Positions 33,656 to 42,829 of a stretch of 64,000 nt of DNA are shown here, piece after piece; within the stretch, counting starts at the first letter, position 1, and every line of letters starts with the position of its first letter. This DNA comes from JBHJGM01 sp050331815. Lineage in GTDB: Bacteria > Verrucomicrobiota > Verrucomicrobiia > Opitutales > JBHJGM01. The DNA is taken from NCBI GenBank assembly GCA_050331815.1, contig JBHJGM010000009.1, positions 1 through 64,000 of the forward strand, written 5' to 3'. The translations under genes and the position numbers were made by a program. The notes beneath the pieces are model-generated. The model was not told the origin of the DNA and made no database searches. It worked only from the letters and a program-made list of their open reading frames with translations.

Positions 33656-36028
33656 GTGCGCTTTTTTAATCGCAAACGCTCCAAAAAGGAGGAGATGGCG
33701 AAAAACCGCCGCAAGCGCCTCATCGAGGCCAGCGGCAAACGCACCAACCTCTTTGCCGCCAATCGCGTGCGCGCGGCGGCCCTCTTCTTCGTTCTGGGCT
33801 CCGCTTGCGCCTTCATCTGCTTTTTCGGGCAGGGTTCGCAGCACGTGCGGCTGCTGCCGGGCGAACGGGCGCAGTCCCGGGTGCTCTCCTCCTTCGATTT
33901 TACTTACATCAGCGATCTGCGAACCGCCCGGGCCAAAGAGGAAGCGCGTCAGAAGGTCGGCACGCGCTACCAACACGATCGCGCAATCTTCCGTGACTTC
34001 CGCGACCGCATCCTCGAGTTGAGCGATTCGCTGGGACGCCAGGATGCGTTTTTCGCCATGCTCGGCGAAAATGCAGAGGAGGAGCCCTGGCTCGTCATTC
34101 AACGCGCCTTTCCCATCGCTTCGGAGCGTCGGACCTTTCTCGAGCACAAATTGGAGCCGGTGCGCCGGCTCATGCAGGAAGGCGTGCGCCAGCCGGATGC
34201 CGAAAACCTCGAAGATGGCCTGGTACGCGTTTACGGGCGTTCTCTGAGCGAGGCCCAGCGGCAGTTGCGCTTCGCCCTGCTGTCGGTGGATCCGCAGTAC
34301 GAAGATCTCTCACCGGAGGTTTCGGACGCCCTAGTGAGCGTACTTTCCAAAGGCATCCAACCCAACCTGACTCCCGATCTGCAACGCCTGCAGGAGGAGC
34401 GCGCCGCCGCCGCCGCCGCGGTCGAACTGGTCAGGGTGCCGGTGGCCAAGGGCGATGTGATTCTCGAAGCCGGTCAGAACGACGATTACCAGGTGGAGCG
34501 CTTTCTGGCCTACCGTCAGCTGCTCAACGAACGCGAGCAATGGGCTGGGTTTACCCTGCGCTTCGTGCGCAAGTGGATCGGCTCGCTGGCGCTGCTCGGC
34601 GCGGGCATGATTTACATCACCGTTAGCCTGCCGCAACTGAGCAAATCCGGACGCCGCCTGACTCTCAGCCTGCTTGTGCTCTTCGTGAACCTTGCCTTGA
34701 TCCGGTTGACACTGACCCTCGGCAATTCCGACTTGCTTGGCGATCGCATCGAGTGGCTGACCACCGTGCCGTATCTGGTCACCGTGGCGCTCGGACCGAT
34801 GATCCTCACGATGATGATCGGCTCGGCACCGGCGGTGCTGCTGGCCATCCTGCTCTCGGCTTTCAACGCCATGATGCAGGGCAACTCCATGGAGGTGTTG
34901 ATCGTCTCGCTGCTTTCGTCGCTGATGGCGGTAATGTTCTCGCGCGAAGTGCGTCAGCGCGCGCGGGTCATTCGCGCCGGCCTGGCCAGCGGAGCGGTCA
35001 CCGCCGTATCGGCCGTCGCCCTGGGCTTGTTTCAGGAGGAACTGGCCCCGGTGCTGATCGCCTACCAGGTCGGGGCCTCGCTGGGGGTCGGTATCCTTAC
35101 GGGGATACTCGTGGTGGGCATCTTGCCCTACCTCGAAAATCTCTTCCACTACATCACCGACATCACGCTGCTGGAGCTGACCGACTACAACCACCCACTC
35201 CTGCGGCGCCTGCAGATGGTGGCACCGGGCACGTATCATCACAGCCTGATGGTAGCCAACCTCTCTGAGCGCGCTGCGCTGGACATCGGCTGCAATCCAC
35301 TGGTCTGCCGTGCCTCGAGCCTCTTTCACGACGCCGGCAAAATGGTTAAGCCCGACTACTTCATCGAGAACCAGCATCCGGGCGAAAACCCGCACGAGGA
35401 AAAAAATCCCTCGATGAGCGCCTTGATCATCAAGTCGCACGTGAAAGAAGGCGTGGAGATGGCCCGCCAGGCGAAGCTGCCCCTGTTGATGGTCGACATC
35501 ATCCAGCAGCACCACGGCACCACCCTGATTCGCTATTTTTACGAAAAAGCCCGCAGCCAGCAGTCGCAGACCCGCCTGCCCATCCCGGAAGCTGCCGGGG
35601 TACACCCCAGCGACGACCTTGACGAAGCGGGTTTTCGCTACGACGGGCCACGTCCACGCTTCAAAGAGAGCGGCATCATCTTTTTCGCCGACGCGGTCGA
35701 AGCGGCCTCACGCACCTTGAAAAAGGTGACCGCCCAGAGCATTGAGGAATTGATCGACCGCATCTTTGCCGACCGCATCGAGGATGGTCAGCTCGACGAG
35801 TGCCCGCTAACCTGCCGCGAGATCAACCTGATCAAACGCAGCTTCACCTTCACCCTGCTGAACATGATGCATGCGCGCGTGGAGTACCCGGGCCGTTCAA
35901 AATCAGCGCAGGTCACCCGCGCGCCCTTTGTGAAAATGCCGCCGTTGCCGGTCTCGCAGTTGCCCGCCGTCGAGGAAAAAGCCGCCGGGCAGCCTGTCAG
36001 CGAGGCCGCCTCCTCACGCAATAATTAG
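33656..36028 (+). CDS. 7TM-HD family phosphohydrolase (PgpH-like cyclic-di-AMP phosphodiesterase)
   Basis: The 790-residue protein has an N-terminal membrane anchor, a long extracytoplasmic 7TMR-HDED domain (about 75-300), seven membrane helices (about 300-510) and a C-terminal HD domain. HD motifs are PGTYHHSLMVANLSERAA and LFHDAGKMVKPDYF near 525-570, IQQHHGT and FFADAVEAASR later. Members such as Listeria PgpH degrade cyclic di-AMP. The GTG start at 33656 lacks an obvious ribosome site; an ATG at 33695 sits two bases after AAGGAGG, too close to be ideal. Position between phoH and ybeY is conserved in many bacteria. Confidence 0.92.
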   Translation: MRFFNRKRSKKEEMAKNRRKRLIEASGKRTNLFAANRVRAAALFFVLGSACAFICFFGQGSQHVRLLPGERAQSRVLSSFDFTYISDLRTARAKEEARQKVGTRYQHDRAIFRDFRDRILELSDSLGRQDAFFAMLGENAEEEPWLVIQRAFPIASERRTFLEHKLEPVRRLMQEGVRQPDAENLEDGLVRVYGRSLSEAQRQLRFALLSVDPQYEDLSPEVSDALVSVLSKGIQPNLTPDLQRLQEERAAAAAAVELVRVPVAKGDVILEAGQNDDYQVERFLAYRQLLNEREQWAGFTLRFVRKWIGSLALLGAGMIYITVSLPQLSKSGRRLTLSLLVLFVNLALIRLTLTLGNSDLLGDRIEWLTTVPYLVTVALGPMILTMMIGSAPAVLLAILLSAFNAMMQGNSMEVLIVSLLSSLMAVMFSREVRQRARVIRAGLASGAVTAVSAVALGLFQEELAPVLIAYQVGASLGVGILTGILVVGILPYLENLFHYITDITLLELTDYNHPLLRRLQMVAPGTYHHSLMVANLSERAALDIGCNPLVCRASSLFHDAGKMVKPDYFIENQHPGENPHEEKNPSMSALIIKSHVKEGVEMARQAKLPLLMVDIIQQHHGTTLIRYFYEKARSQQSQTRLPIPEAAGVHPSDDLDEAGFRYDGPRPRFKESGIIFFADAVEAASRTLKKVTAQSIEELIDRIFADRIEDGQLDECPLTCREINLIKRSFTFTLLNMMHARVEYPGRSKSAQVTRAPFVKMPPLPVSQLPAVEEKAAGQPVSEAASSRNN

Positions 36029-36031
36029 GGC

Positions 36032-36514
36032 ATGGCACGCTCAACGACCATGAAGCGGGTCGTCGATGTGGCCGTGCGCCATCCACACTATTCCGTGGAT
36101 ACCGCGATCCTGGAATCAATTATCCACACCCTGGATGCGTGGGAGGCTTTTTCTATTCCTGCGGGCGAGCTGTCCATCGCCCTGACCAGTGGCCCGGAAC
36201 TGGCCCGCCTGCACGCGCATTTCCTGAACAATATGTCGCCCACCGATGTAATCACATTTTTGGGCGATACGGACGCCGATTTCGCCGGAGAAATCTGCCT
36301 TTCCATCGATCAGGCCGTGCTGGAAGCCGCCCTTCGGGACGGCTGCGCGGAACGAGAATGCGTTCTCTATCTCGTTCATGGCTGGCTACATCTGGCAGGC
36401 CTGGACGATCTCCACGCAGCGGCACGTGCGACCATGCGCACGGCTGAAGCGGCTGCCTTAGAGTACCTGAAATCGCGTAACGTGCAGGTGACAGGCTGGT
36501 TGCGAAAACGTTAA
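36032..36514 (+). CDS. ybeY: Endoribonuclease / rRNA maturation factor YbeY
   Basis: YbeY is a metal-dependent RNase for 16S rRNA 3'-end maturation and ribosome quality control. The 160-residue protein has the fold's TDVITFLGD segment (about 71-79) and the metal site HGWLHLAGLDD at 116-126. His116 and His120 are conserved, but the usual third histidine position (126) is Asp, with His128 two residues on. A similar Asp substitution occurs in some other phyla, so activity is plausible. It starts four bases after the 7TM-HD stop. Confidence 0.92.
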   Translation: MARSTTMKRVVDVAVRHPHYSVDTAILESIIHTLDAWEAFSIPAGELSIALTSGPELARLHAHFLNNMSPTDVITFLGDTDADFAGEICLSIDQAVLEAALRDGCAERECVLYLVHGWLHLAGLDDLHAAARATMRTAEAAALEYLKSRNVQVTGWLRKR

Positions 36515-36920
36515 ATAAAGATTGCCAGCCCAGTGCTTTTGGGACTTAATGATAAGCATCTGCCAAACGGCGGACTATAGCTACCCCTTAGGGCTTGTGC
36601 CCCGTCGAGCGGGAATCGTTTTTAAAGCGGTTCCCGCTCTCGTTTTGGTACCCGCGGGGGTGGCTCAGGAAAACCCCGTAGGTGACATTGTCGGGGATGC
36701 CGGGGAGTGACACCGAAACGTTCACGTAGGCATGTGAAATTGCGTTAAAGGCTTACAAAGGGGTCCGACCTTACCCGCAGCTACACTCGCTACGCCAACT
36801 CCAAACAAGCCTACGACTCCGCCCAGCAATCTGCTGGTGACGCGCCCTTCTCGGCGAAAAGCCGATGTCGCGTTCTGGAATCGATAATCAGTAATCAGAC
36901 ACCATTAAGTATCTCCCGTT
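36515..36920. other. Long intergenic region between ybeY and the beta-helix gene
   Basis: About 400 bases. It holds the terminator-like hairpin at 36607-36646 and, further on, GC-rich short inverted pieces around 36655-36715. Frames after 36770 are open over a short distance but have no start codon or family match, so at most they are a decayed fragment. I checked for tmRNA, RNase P, SRP and 6S RNA landmarks and saw none. The promoter for the downstream gene should lie in the AT-richer last 60 bases. Confidence 0.4.
36607..36646 (+). terminator. Rho-independent terminator-like hairpin after ybeY
   Basis: GAGCGGGAA at 36607-36615 pairs perfectly with TTCCCGCTC at 36631-36639 around a 15-base loop, followed by TCGTTTT. 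It would end the HIT-phoH-HD-ybeY transcript, although it lies about 90 bases after the ybeY stop and the T run is short. Confidence 0.6.
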
Positions 36921-38714
36921 ATGAACAGGAAACTTCTTACCGCGCTCAGCGCCCTGTTTACAGCCGTCACCCTCCAGGCTGCCCCACTAAACATTCATGT
37001 CAGCAACTACGGAGCCGTCCCCAACGACGGCAACGACGACACCGTCGCCATCCGTAATGCGATCAAAGCCATCGAGAACAATCCTGACGGCGGCACGATC
37101 AACTTCGGCTCGGGCACCTACCACTGTGCGCCGCAGACCATTTCCGAAGGCGTCATTTTTTACCTGCGTAAGAACAACATGACCCTGAAGGGCGCGGGCC
37201 GCGAGGCGACCACGCTTTCCATGTACGTGTACGGCATGCGCGACCCCGACGAGTGGTACATCGAGCGCAAGGACAATCAGTACCGCGTTCAGCACGTCAA
37301 CAATTGGAACAACGACTGGACCTTCTCACACCGCTTTCACGGCTTCATCTTCGCCCCGCCGGAAGGGCAGAAAAAAGCCGACATTCACAACGTCACGATT
37401 CGCGACATGCGCATCACCGGCAACGCCACCCCGATCGACAACGACCGCTGGTGGAGCAAGGAAGAGCGCGTGAAGTACTGGGACATCAGCCACAAGGGCA
37501 TCGGCTTTGGCTGGGGCTCGGTCGCCCTGTACGGTATCCTAATCGAAAACATCGAGATCGACCACTTCCGCGGGGAGATCATTTACAAGGGTGGCTCGGC
37601 CGCGTGTGAGGCGATCATTCGCAACTCTAAGGTCCACGGTACACCCTCGTCGGCGATTTCCGGCCCCTCGGGCATCATCGAGAATTGCGAAATTTACGAC
37701 TGCTTCAATGCCGCGGTCGAAACCTACCTCAGCAATCGGCGTGAGGGCGGCACCCAGTCGCTGATCCTGCGCAACAACACCTTCTCTCCGGGCAAGAATT
37801 ACCCGAACTGGGCACCGCGCAATGGCGTCTCCGTGGCCAACGACCCGAACTGGGACGGCGAATTCACCTTTGGCAACGCCAACGTGAAGTACAACTCCAC
37901 GCCCTCGACGCTGGAAGTGCACAACAACGTGTTCGAGAAATTCTCCAAGTTCGGCTTCTTCTCCTACGGCCTGTCCAACGCGGTCATCAAGGACAACCTC
38001 TTCCGCAAGTTCAGCGGCAACGCGCTGGCCCTCTGGGCCTACGGCAACAACGCCTGGGGACTGGCCCCGCACTTTGAGAACAACCTCATCATGCGCAACA
38101 CCTTCCAGTATGACCACAACAACAGCACGCCGTGCATCATGCTGGTCAGCCCCTGGTTGCGCTCGGGTGCGTGTCTGTTCGTCAGCAACGAGATTACCGG
38201 AAACGGCTACCCGCGCTACTTCCTGAGCCTCTCGGGTGCCTCGCCGAACGTGTCCGAGGACAACTACACCGTGATGGGCAACAAGGGCCGCGTGGCCTAC
38301 AGCGCCTACGGCAACCACTGGGGCGGCAACGTCAGCCGTCCGCTGGAATCGGGTAATTTCTTCGATGTAGTCGAGCCGCACCAGTCAAAGATCCGCCTCG
38401 ACGACAACCTGCCGGTGGCCGACTACCATGCCCCGCACAGCCGCATTTATACCTGGGATGCCAATATGGTCTATGGCGTCTCCAAGAACAACGACGACTT
38501 CGACATGCAGGTACACGTCGACTCCTTCCCGGACGGCTACATCCTGCAGCTCCAGCTCATCGACAACCCCGACGTGCAATCGGTCACGCTGCCGGTGGCC
38601 TGGTGGAACGACCTGAGCGAGCCCATCGTACTGAATGACTCCGACCAATATGTCTTCTTGATCAAGCAGGCCGGCAAATTCCGACTGCTGGGCTATTACG
38701 AAGACCCCAATTAG
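36921..38714 (+). CDS. Secreted right-handed parallel beta-helix protein (pectate-lyase-3-like)
   Basis: The 597-residue protein has a signal peptide (KLLTALSALFTAVTLQAA) and then ISNYGAVPNDGNDDT-like residues at about 28-42, the start pattern of Pectate_lyase_3/GH28-type beta helices. Repeating strands such as IIENCEIYDCFNAAVET, LEVHNNVFEKFSKFGFFS and AVIKDNLFRKFSGNALALW fill the middle. A small C-terminal domain (about 510-597) follows. It likely acts on an extracellular polysaccharide; no catalytic residues can be assigned by eye. It has terminators on both sides and stands as its own transcription unit within the phoH-ybeY-dgkA neighbourhood. Confidence 0.85.
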   Translation: MNRKLLTALSALFTAVTLQAAPLNIHVSNYGAVPNDGNDDTVAIRNAIKAIENNPDGGTINFGSGTYHCAPQTISEGVIFYLRKNNMTLKGAGREATTLSMYVYGMRDPDEWYIERKDNQYRVQHVNNWNNDWTFSHRFHGFIFAPPEGQKKADIHNVTIRDMRITGNATPIDNDRWWSKEERVKYWDISHKGIGFGWGSVALYGILIENIEIDHFRGEIIYKGGSAACEAIIRNSKVHGTPSSAISGPSGIIENCEIYDCFNAAVETYLSNRREGGTQSLILRNNTFSPGKNYPNWAPRNGVSVANDPNWDGEFTFGNANVKYNSTPSTLEVHNNVFEKFSKFGFFSYGLSNAVIKDNLFRKFSGNALALWAYGNNAWGLAPHFENNLIMRNTFQYDHNNSTPCIMLVSPWLRSGACLFVSNEITGNGYPRYFLSLSGASPNVSEDNYTVMGNKGRVAYSAYGNHWGGNVSRPLESGNFFDVVEPHQSKIRLDDNLPVADYHAPHSRIYTWDANMVYGVSKNNDDFDMQVHVDSFPDGYILQLQLIDNPDVQSVTLPVAWWNDLSEPIVLNDSDQYVFLIKQAGKFRLLGYYEDPN

Positions 38715-38748
38715 AGCAAAGGGCCCAAGCGCCATCGACCCCGATTTC

Positions 38749-38783
38749 GGGCAGGTCTCCTCGCGAGGCCTGCCCTTTTCTTT
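38749..38783 (+). terminator. Rho-independent terminator after the beta-helix gene
   Basis: GGGCAGG at 38749-38755 pairs with CCTGCCC at 38769-38775, with additional wobble pairing inside, and is followed directly by TTTTCTTTG. Placed 35 bases after the stop codon, it should end the beta-helix transcript. Confidence 0.75.
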
Positions 38784-38907
38784 GCCTTGGAGGCAAAGCG
38801 ACTAAAGCGCTGGATGGAAGCGGTCGATGACCCGAATCTGCGTGGGGACTTGCGCTCGCCCCGCAGGCAGGCAGCGGTCGAAGCCCTGGGCTGAGCCGGC
38901 CCGAAGG

Positions 38908-38927
38908 GCGAATGCGTTTGCATTCGC
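38908..38927. other. Perfect hairpin upstream of dgkA
   Basis: GCGAATGC, loop GTTT, GCATTCGC form an eight-base-pair perfect inverted repeat 36 bases before the dgkA start. There is no T run, so it is not a standard terminator; it could be a leader hairpin or repeat unit. Confidence 0.45.
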
Positions 38928-38963
38928 TCGGAATGTACTGACACTGCGCTATCACTCCCACCG

Positions 38964-39383
38964 ATGCTTCAGGAAAAAACACAGACCCAACCCCTACCCG
39001 GCAAAAGCGAAGGCATCCGCCACGTCATACGCGCATTCAACTATTCGTTTGACGGGTTGGCGTCCGCGCTGAAGCACGAATCGGCGTTTCGCTGGGAGGT
39101 CACCTTTGCGATGGTGCTGATCCCGCTAGCAGTGTTGTTACCGGTCGGGCTGCTGGGCAAAGCGCTGATGATCGGTAGTATCTTTGTGTTACTGGCGGTG
39201 GAGCTGTTGAACTCAGCCGTGGAATGGACGGTCGATCTGGTCTCGCCCGAATACCACAGCTACGCCAAGCGCGCCAAGGACATGGCCAGCGCGGCGGTCG
39301 CGGTCAGCATCACCAACCTGGCGGCGATGTGGGTGCTGGTCCTCAGCTTCAACTGGGAGCGGATCAGCGAACGCTTCTTTTAG
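38964..39383 (+). CDS. dgkA: Diacylglycerol kinase (DgkA family)
   Basis: A 139-residue integral membrane kinase that phosphorylates diacylglycerol or undecaprenol. It has three transmembrane helices and the family's LAVELLNSAVEWTVDL (active-site Glu and Asn) and AKRAKDMASAAVAVS (second motif). HESAFRWEV at about 42-50 is the usual N-terminal helix start. In many bacteria dgkA follows ybeY directly; here the beta-helix gene lies between them. Confidence 0.93.
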   Translation: MLQEKTQTQPLPGKSEGIRHVIRAFNYSFDGLASALKHESAFRWEVTFAMVLIPLAVLLPVGLLGKALMIGSIFVLLAVELLNSAVEWTVDLVSPEYHSYAKRAKDMASAAVAVSITNLAAMWVLVLSFNWERISERFF

Positions 39384-39397
39384 AGCGTTTTGCCGAA

Positions 39398-40309
39398 TCA
39401 GACGCCCAGACCGTCGCGTCCGGGCACGCCAATCTTGAAGGCCTCGTGCAGGTCTTCGGCAGAGATCTCGCGGTCGAAGAAGCGACTGGCGGCCACCATG
39501 TAGGTCAACCCCAGCTGCAACGCCTGCCCGTAATGGCTGTGGGCGTCGACGACAAGGTTGGCCAATGGATCGGTAGACTGCATGGGCACCTGCATGGCGT
39601 GTTCGTTTTCGAGCGCGCGCGCCTGAGCCACGATCGGGTCTTCCGAATCGTAGTAATTCGGCTCTTCGACAAACTTGCGCCACAGCTCCGGATCGGGGTC
39701 CAAGATCGCCTTGGCGTAGCGCGGGAGCGAGTCCTGGAAATGCTGAATGCGTGAGGAGACGTTGCCGATCCAGGCCCAGACGTCGTCAGGCTCGGGAATG
39801 AAGGTGTGCAAGCGGATCAACTGAGCCTGTAGCAGCGTTTCCGCAAGTTGGCTGGCGCGCGCCATCTCCGGCTTGGCATCGATGGCGACCTTGGCAGCCG
39901 CATCGAAAACACCCGCGTACGGATCATCGGGCTGGTTTTGAAAGACGTTTCGGTAGACCACGGCGTCGTGGTAAATTGTACACTCGCGGGGCTTGCCCAG
40001 GGGCTCGGGCTCGACCTCGCGCAGAAGCGGCTTGACCTGGCGGTCGGCGGCGCGATGGCTCATCCAGCCAATGACAAAGGCCAAGCGCTTGGAGGCTTCG
40101 GGGCGTTTTTCAGCGTCGGGCCACTCGTCACGAATGCGCTCCAAGAGGCCCACCGTAAAGCGATCACCCCAGCGCGTGATCGAACCCAGGCGGCAGACAG
40201 CCACCTGTTCGCGCGCGGTGTAGTGAAAGGACTCAGTGATTGAGGCGGAGGCCAGCAGCAGGCGCAACCCGTCGTTGAGCAGGGCGATGTGGGCGATGTT
40301 TTCGGACAT
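39398..40309 (-). CDS. Conserved hypothetical protein, possible zinc-dependent phospholipase C/S1-P1-like helical fold
   Basis: A 303-residue soluble, mostly helical protein. His and Asp residues spaced along helices (LNDGLRLLL, WMSHRAADRQVKP, TIYHDAVVYRN, VVDAHSHYGQALQ) recall the zinc-dependent phospholipase C/nuclease P1 helical bundle, but I cannot assign it firmly. No signal peptide is seen, which argues against a secreted phospholipase. It lies 63 bases downstream of lipA on the same strand. Confidence 0.65.
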   Translation of the reverse strand: MSENIAHIALLNDGLRLLLASASITESFHYTAREQVAVCRLGSITRWGDRFTVGLLERIRDEWPDAEKRPEASKRLAFVIGWMSHRAADRQVKPLLREVEPEPLGKPRECTIYHDAVVYRNVFQNQPDDPYAGVFDAAAKVAIDAKPEMARASQLAETLLQAQLIRLHTFIPEPDDVWAWIGNVSSRIQHFQDSLPRYAKAILDPDPELWRKFVEEPNYYDSEDPIVAQARALENEHAMQVPMQSTDPLANLVVDAHSHYGQALQLGLTYMVAASRFFDREISAEDLHEAFKIGVPGRDGLGV

Positions 40310-40372
40310 ACCCCACAGCTTGGCGCTTTGCCTGAAGCGCTGGCAACGGCAATCCGTCGGTGTCGTATCGAG

Positions 40373-41296
40373 TCAGCTGGCTGTGCCGCCCAGGCGCTTG
40401 CGCACGAGGTCGTACTGATCGCTGGCTTCTTCGGCGTGGTAGGAAGAGCGCACCAGCGGGCCGGATTCGCAGACGCCGAAACCAATTTCCAGCGCGAAGG
40501 CCTTCCACGCGTCGAATTCCTCGGGCGTGACCCAGCGGTCGATGGGGGCGTGCTTGGGCGTAGGCTGGAGGTATTGGCCGAGGGTCAGAATGTCGACTTC
40601 GACCGCACGCAGGTCGCGCAAGGTCTGGGCCACCTCTTCTTTTTGCTCGCCGATGCCCAGCATGAGCCCTGACTTGGTGATGAAGCCGCGGCGCTTGGCG
40701 TGGTCGAGCACCCACAGTGTGCGCTCGTAGCGCGCCGTTCGCCGGATGGGGCGTTGCAGGCGTTCGACGGTCTCCATGTTGTGGTTGAGAATGTCCGGCG
40801 CGGCGTCGAGCACCGTATCCAACTGGTCGGCGTTGCCCTGAAAGTCGGGAATGAGCACCTCGACGGCGGTGCCGGGGTTGCGATGGCGCACCGCACGGAT
40901 GGTGGCCGCCCAGACAGAAGCCCCGCCGTCCTTCAAATCATCCCGAGCCACAGAGGTGATGACCGCATGCTTCAGGCCCATTTGGGCAACGGCTTCGGCA
41001 ACCCGTGCAGGTTCGCCCAGGTCGAGTTCGGTGGGCCGCCCGGTAATGATATTGCAAAAGGTGCAGGCACGCGTGCAGACGTTGCCTAGAATCATCAGCG
41101 TCGCGGTACCGCGCGACCAACACTCGCCCATGTTCGGGCACTGGGCGCTCTGGCAGACCGTGTGCAGCTTTTTGCCCTCAACGAGTCCGAGCGTCTCCTT
41201 GTACGCCGGGCTGCTGGGCAGCTTCGCACGCAGCCACGGTGGCTTGCGTTTTAAACTGGAAGTATCCGGGTTTTCAGCGGTTTGGGTCATCTTCAA
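40373..41296 (-). CDS. lipA: Lipoyl synthase
   Basis: LipA is a radical-SAM enzyme that inserts two sulfurs into octanoyl groups on lipoyl domains. The 307-residue protein has the auxiliary-cluster cysteines CQSAQCPNMGEC (about 50-61), the radical-SAM CTRACTFC (about 76-83) and the C-terminal RSSYHAEE whose Ser binds the auxiliary cluster. All three are diagnostic. No lipB is adjacent. Confidence 0.96.
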   Translation of the reverse strand: MKMTQTAENPDTSSLKRKPPWLRAKLPSSPAYKETLGLVEGKKLHTVCQSAQCPNMGECWSRGTATLMILGNVCTRACTFCNIITGRPTELDLGEPARVAEAVAQMGLKHAVITSVARDDLKDGGASVWAATIRAVRHRNPGTAVEVLIPDFQGNADQLDTVLDAAPDILNHNMETVERLQRPIRRTARYERTLWVLDHAKRRGFITKSGLMLGIGEQKEEVAQTLRDLRAVEVDILTLGQYLQPTPKHAPIDRWVTPEEFDAWKAFALEIGFGVCESGPLVRSSYHAEEASDQYDLVRKRLGGTAS

Positions 41297-41443
41297 AAGT
41301 CAGTTTCGACAAGGAGGCCGGCAAGTTCAAGTCTACGCGGAGCTTTCGCGCTCTGCCGGCAAGCCCGGCTTGGGGATTGCTTCAACAATGGAGGTAGGTG
41401 AAACTTAATGCTCCCAAACTCCCTTTATTCATCCCCTCGCCCT

Positions 41444-41704
41444 ATGGAACTGCCCAACCTCATTGCTTACGGCATCATCGCCGCCGGAGCCGGCCTGGCT
41501 TTGTTCATCATTATGAAAGTCGGCCAGAAGCTGCTGAAGTTCGCGGCCATCGTCTTCCTGCTGGTGGTCGGCTACTACTTCGTCCAAGGCGGTTCGGCGA
41601 CAGAGATACGCCAATCTCTGGACGAAGCGTGGCAATCGATCACCGGCGCGGCCAACGAAGTTCTGGAGAAGACCGAAGACGCTGCCGAGGACGTGGTCGA
41701 GTAA
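41444..41704 (+). CDS. Small membrane protein
   Basis: From the ATG at 41444 (MELPNLIAYGIIAAGAGLAL) the product has 86 residues with two hydrophobic stretches (about 6-24 and 32-48) and an acidic amphipathic tail (EVLEKTEDAAEDVVE). I do not recognise the family. The frame reads from 41408, but the later ATG directly precedes the hydrophobic region. It converges on the squalene/phytoene synthase gene. Confidence 0.6.
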   Translation: MELPNLIAYGIIAAGAGLALFIIMKVGQKLLKFAAIVFLLVVGYYFVQGGSATEIRQSLDEAWQSITGAANEVLEKTEDAAEDVVE

Positions 41705-41728
41705 GCCAACGGGCTCCTTACGGCAGGC

Positions 41729-42688
41729 TCAGGCGGCCAGCGTTTTGAGCGTGATGCGCAGTTTGCGGCGTTTGCGCACGTAGGCTCGCGACGAAAACAC
41801 ATCGTAATCGCGCCGTTCGATCTCGTCGAGGATGCCGGCGTAAATGCGCGCCATCAACCGTGCGCAGAAACGTGAGCCATCGGCCCGCAACAGGGGCAGC
41901 CCTTCAGAACCCAGGCGGAAATACTCCCGGGCGCGCCCGATTTGAAACTGCATGAAGCCACGCCAGCGATCATCAACAACCCCATCGGCCAGGTCGGCGT
42001 CGCTGAGGTCGTGGGCCGCAAGTTCATCCGCCGGCAGATAAATGCGCCCCATCTCGAAGTCCTCGCGCACGTCGCGCAGGATGTTCGTTAGTTGCATGGC
42101 GATGCCCATGTCGACCGCCTGCTCCATGCCGGTACGCCCCTTCAACCCAAACACACGGCTCATCATCAGCCCCACCACCGAGGCAACCCCGTAGCAGTAG
42201 CTTTCCAGTTCGGCAAAGTTGGCCAGACGCACCGAACGGCAGTCGCGGCAGCAGCCGGCCACCAGCTCAAAGAAAAGCTCCTCGGGGATGCTGTACTGTG
42301 TGACCGCAGCACGGAACGCCGCCGCAAACGGCAGCGAACTCCCTCCGCCAAGCATGCGGCGCACCTCAGCATGCAGGTCTTCGGGATCCGGCCCCCCTGC
42401 GATGTCGGATTCGTCGATGCAGTCGTCGACCCAGCGGCAGAACGCGTACAGGGCAAAGGCCGCCTGCTTGCCGGCGGGCGGCAACGGAAAGGACGAGAAG
42501 TAAAAACTCTTGGCGTGCTTACGCGTCATCTGGCGACACACCGCGAGGGAATTGCGCAGATCATTACGCAGATGCCAGTCGGGCTCTGGCTGCAGGGGCG
42601 GCCAGTTTTTGGGGAGGCGTTGCTTAAGCTGGGGAGACACGCAAAAAGGCAGGGCGCAAGGATCGGGTCTGGCCCGTGGGGACTGCAA
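41729..42688 (-). CDS. Squalene/phytoene synthase family protein
   Basis: This 319-residue protein joins two prenyl diphosphates head to head. The first Asp-rich motif is YAFCRWVDDCIDES (about 80-93), and the second region, QLTNILRDVREDFEMGRIYLP (split around Asp pairs near 197-217), is the other metal-binding site. It could be phytoene synthase (carotenoids) or a squalene/hopanoid pathway enzyme of the HpnC/HpnD type; no carotenoid or hopanoid gene is adjacent to decide. The N-terminal 40 residues before WHLRNDLRNSL are poorly conserved and the start may be later. Confidence 0.88.
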   Translation of the reverse strand: MQSPRARPDPCALPFCVSPQLKQRLPKNWPPLQPEPDWHLRNDLRNSLAVCRQMTRKHAKSFYFSSFPLPPAGKQAAFALYAFCRWVDDCIDESDIAGGPDPEDLHAEVRRMLGGGSSLPFAAAFRAAVTQYSIPEELFFELVAGCCRDCRSVRLANFAELESYCYGVASVVGLMMSRVFGLKGRTGMEQAVDMGIAMQLTNILRDVREDFEMGRIYLPADELAAHDLSDADLADGVVDDRWRGFMQFQIGRAREYFRLGSEGLPLLRADGSRFCARLMARIYAGILDEIERRDYDVFSSRAYVRKRRKLRITLKTLAA

Positions 42689-42744
42689 GCATGGGTTCCC
42701 GCGCCGAGCGGCTTGTGTAATTGAAAAGATGGCCGAAATAAAAG

Positions 42745-42829
42745 TGGTGCTCAGGGCGGGACTCGAACCCGCACACCCGAAGGCACTGCCCCCTCAAGAC
42801 AGCGTGTCTGCCAGTTCCACCACCTGAGC
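42745..42829 (-). tRNA. tRNA-Leu(GAG)
   Basis: On the reverse strand the acceptor GCTCAGG (42829-42823) pairs with CCTGAGC, followed by discriminator A and an encoded CCA ending at 42745. The anticodon arm CTGTC-TTGAGGG-GGCAG has a seven-base loop with anticodon GAG. The variable arm TGCCTTCGGGTGTGC forms the long class II stem, and GGGTTCGAGTCCC is the T arm. All fit tRNA-Leu. Confidence 0.95.

Noticed and set aside
34331..35605. Long reverse-strand frame across the 7TM-HD gene
   Set aside because: Complement of a gene with full HD motifs; His/Gln/Arg-rich content is typical of shadow translation.
36515..36920. Possible structured RNA (tmRNA, RNase P, 6S or riboswitch) in the long spacer
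   Set aside because: Apart from a terminator-like hairpin, I found none of the conserved core sequences of these RNAs.
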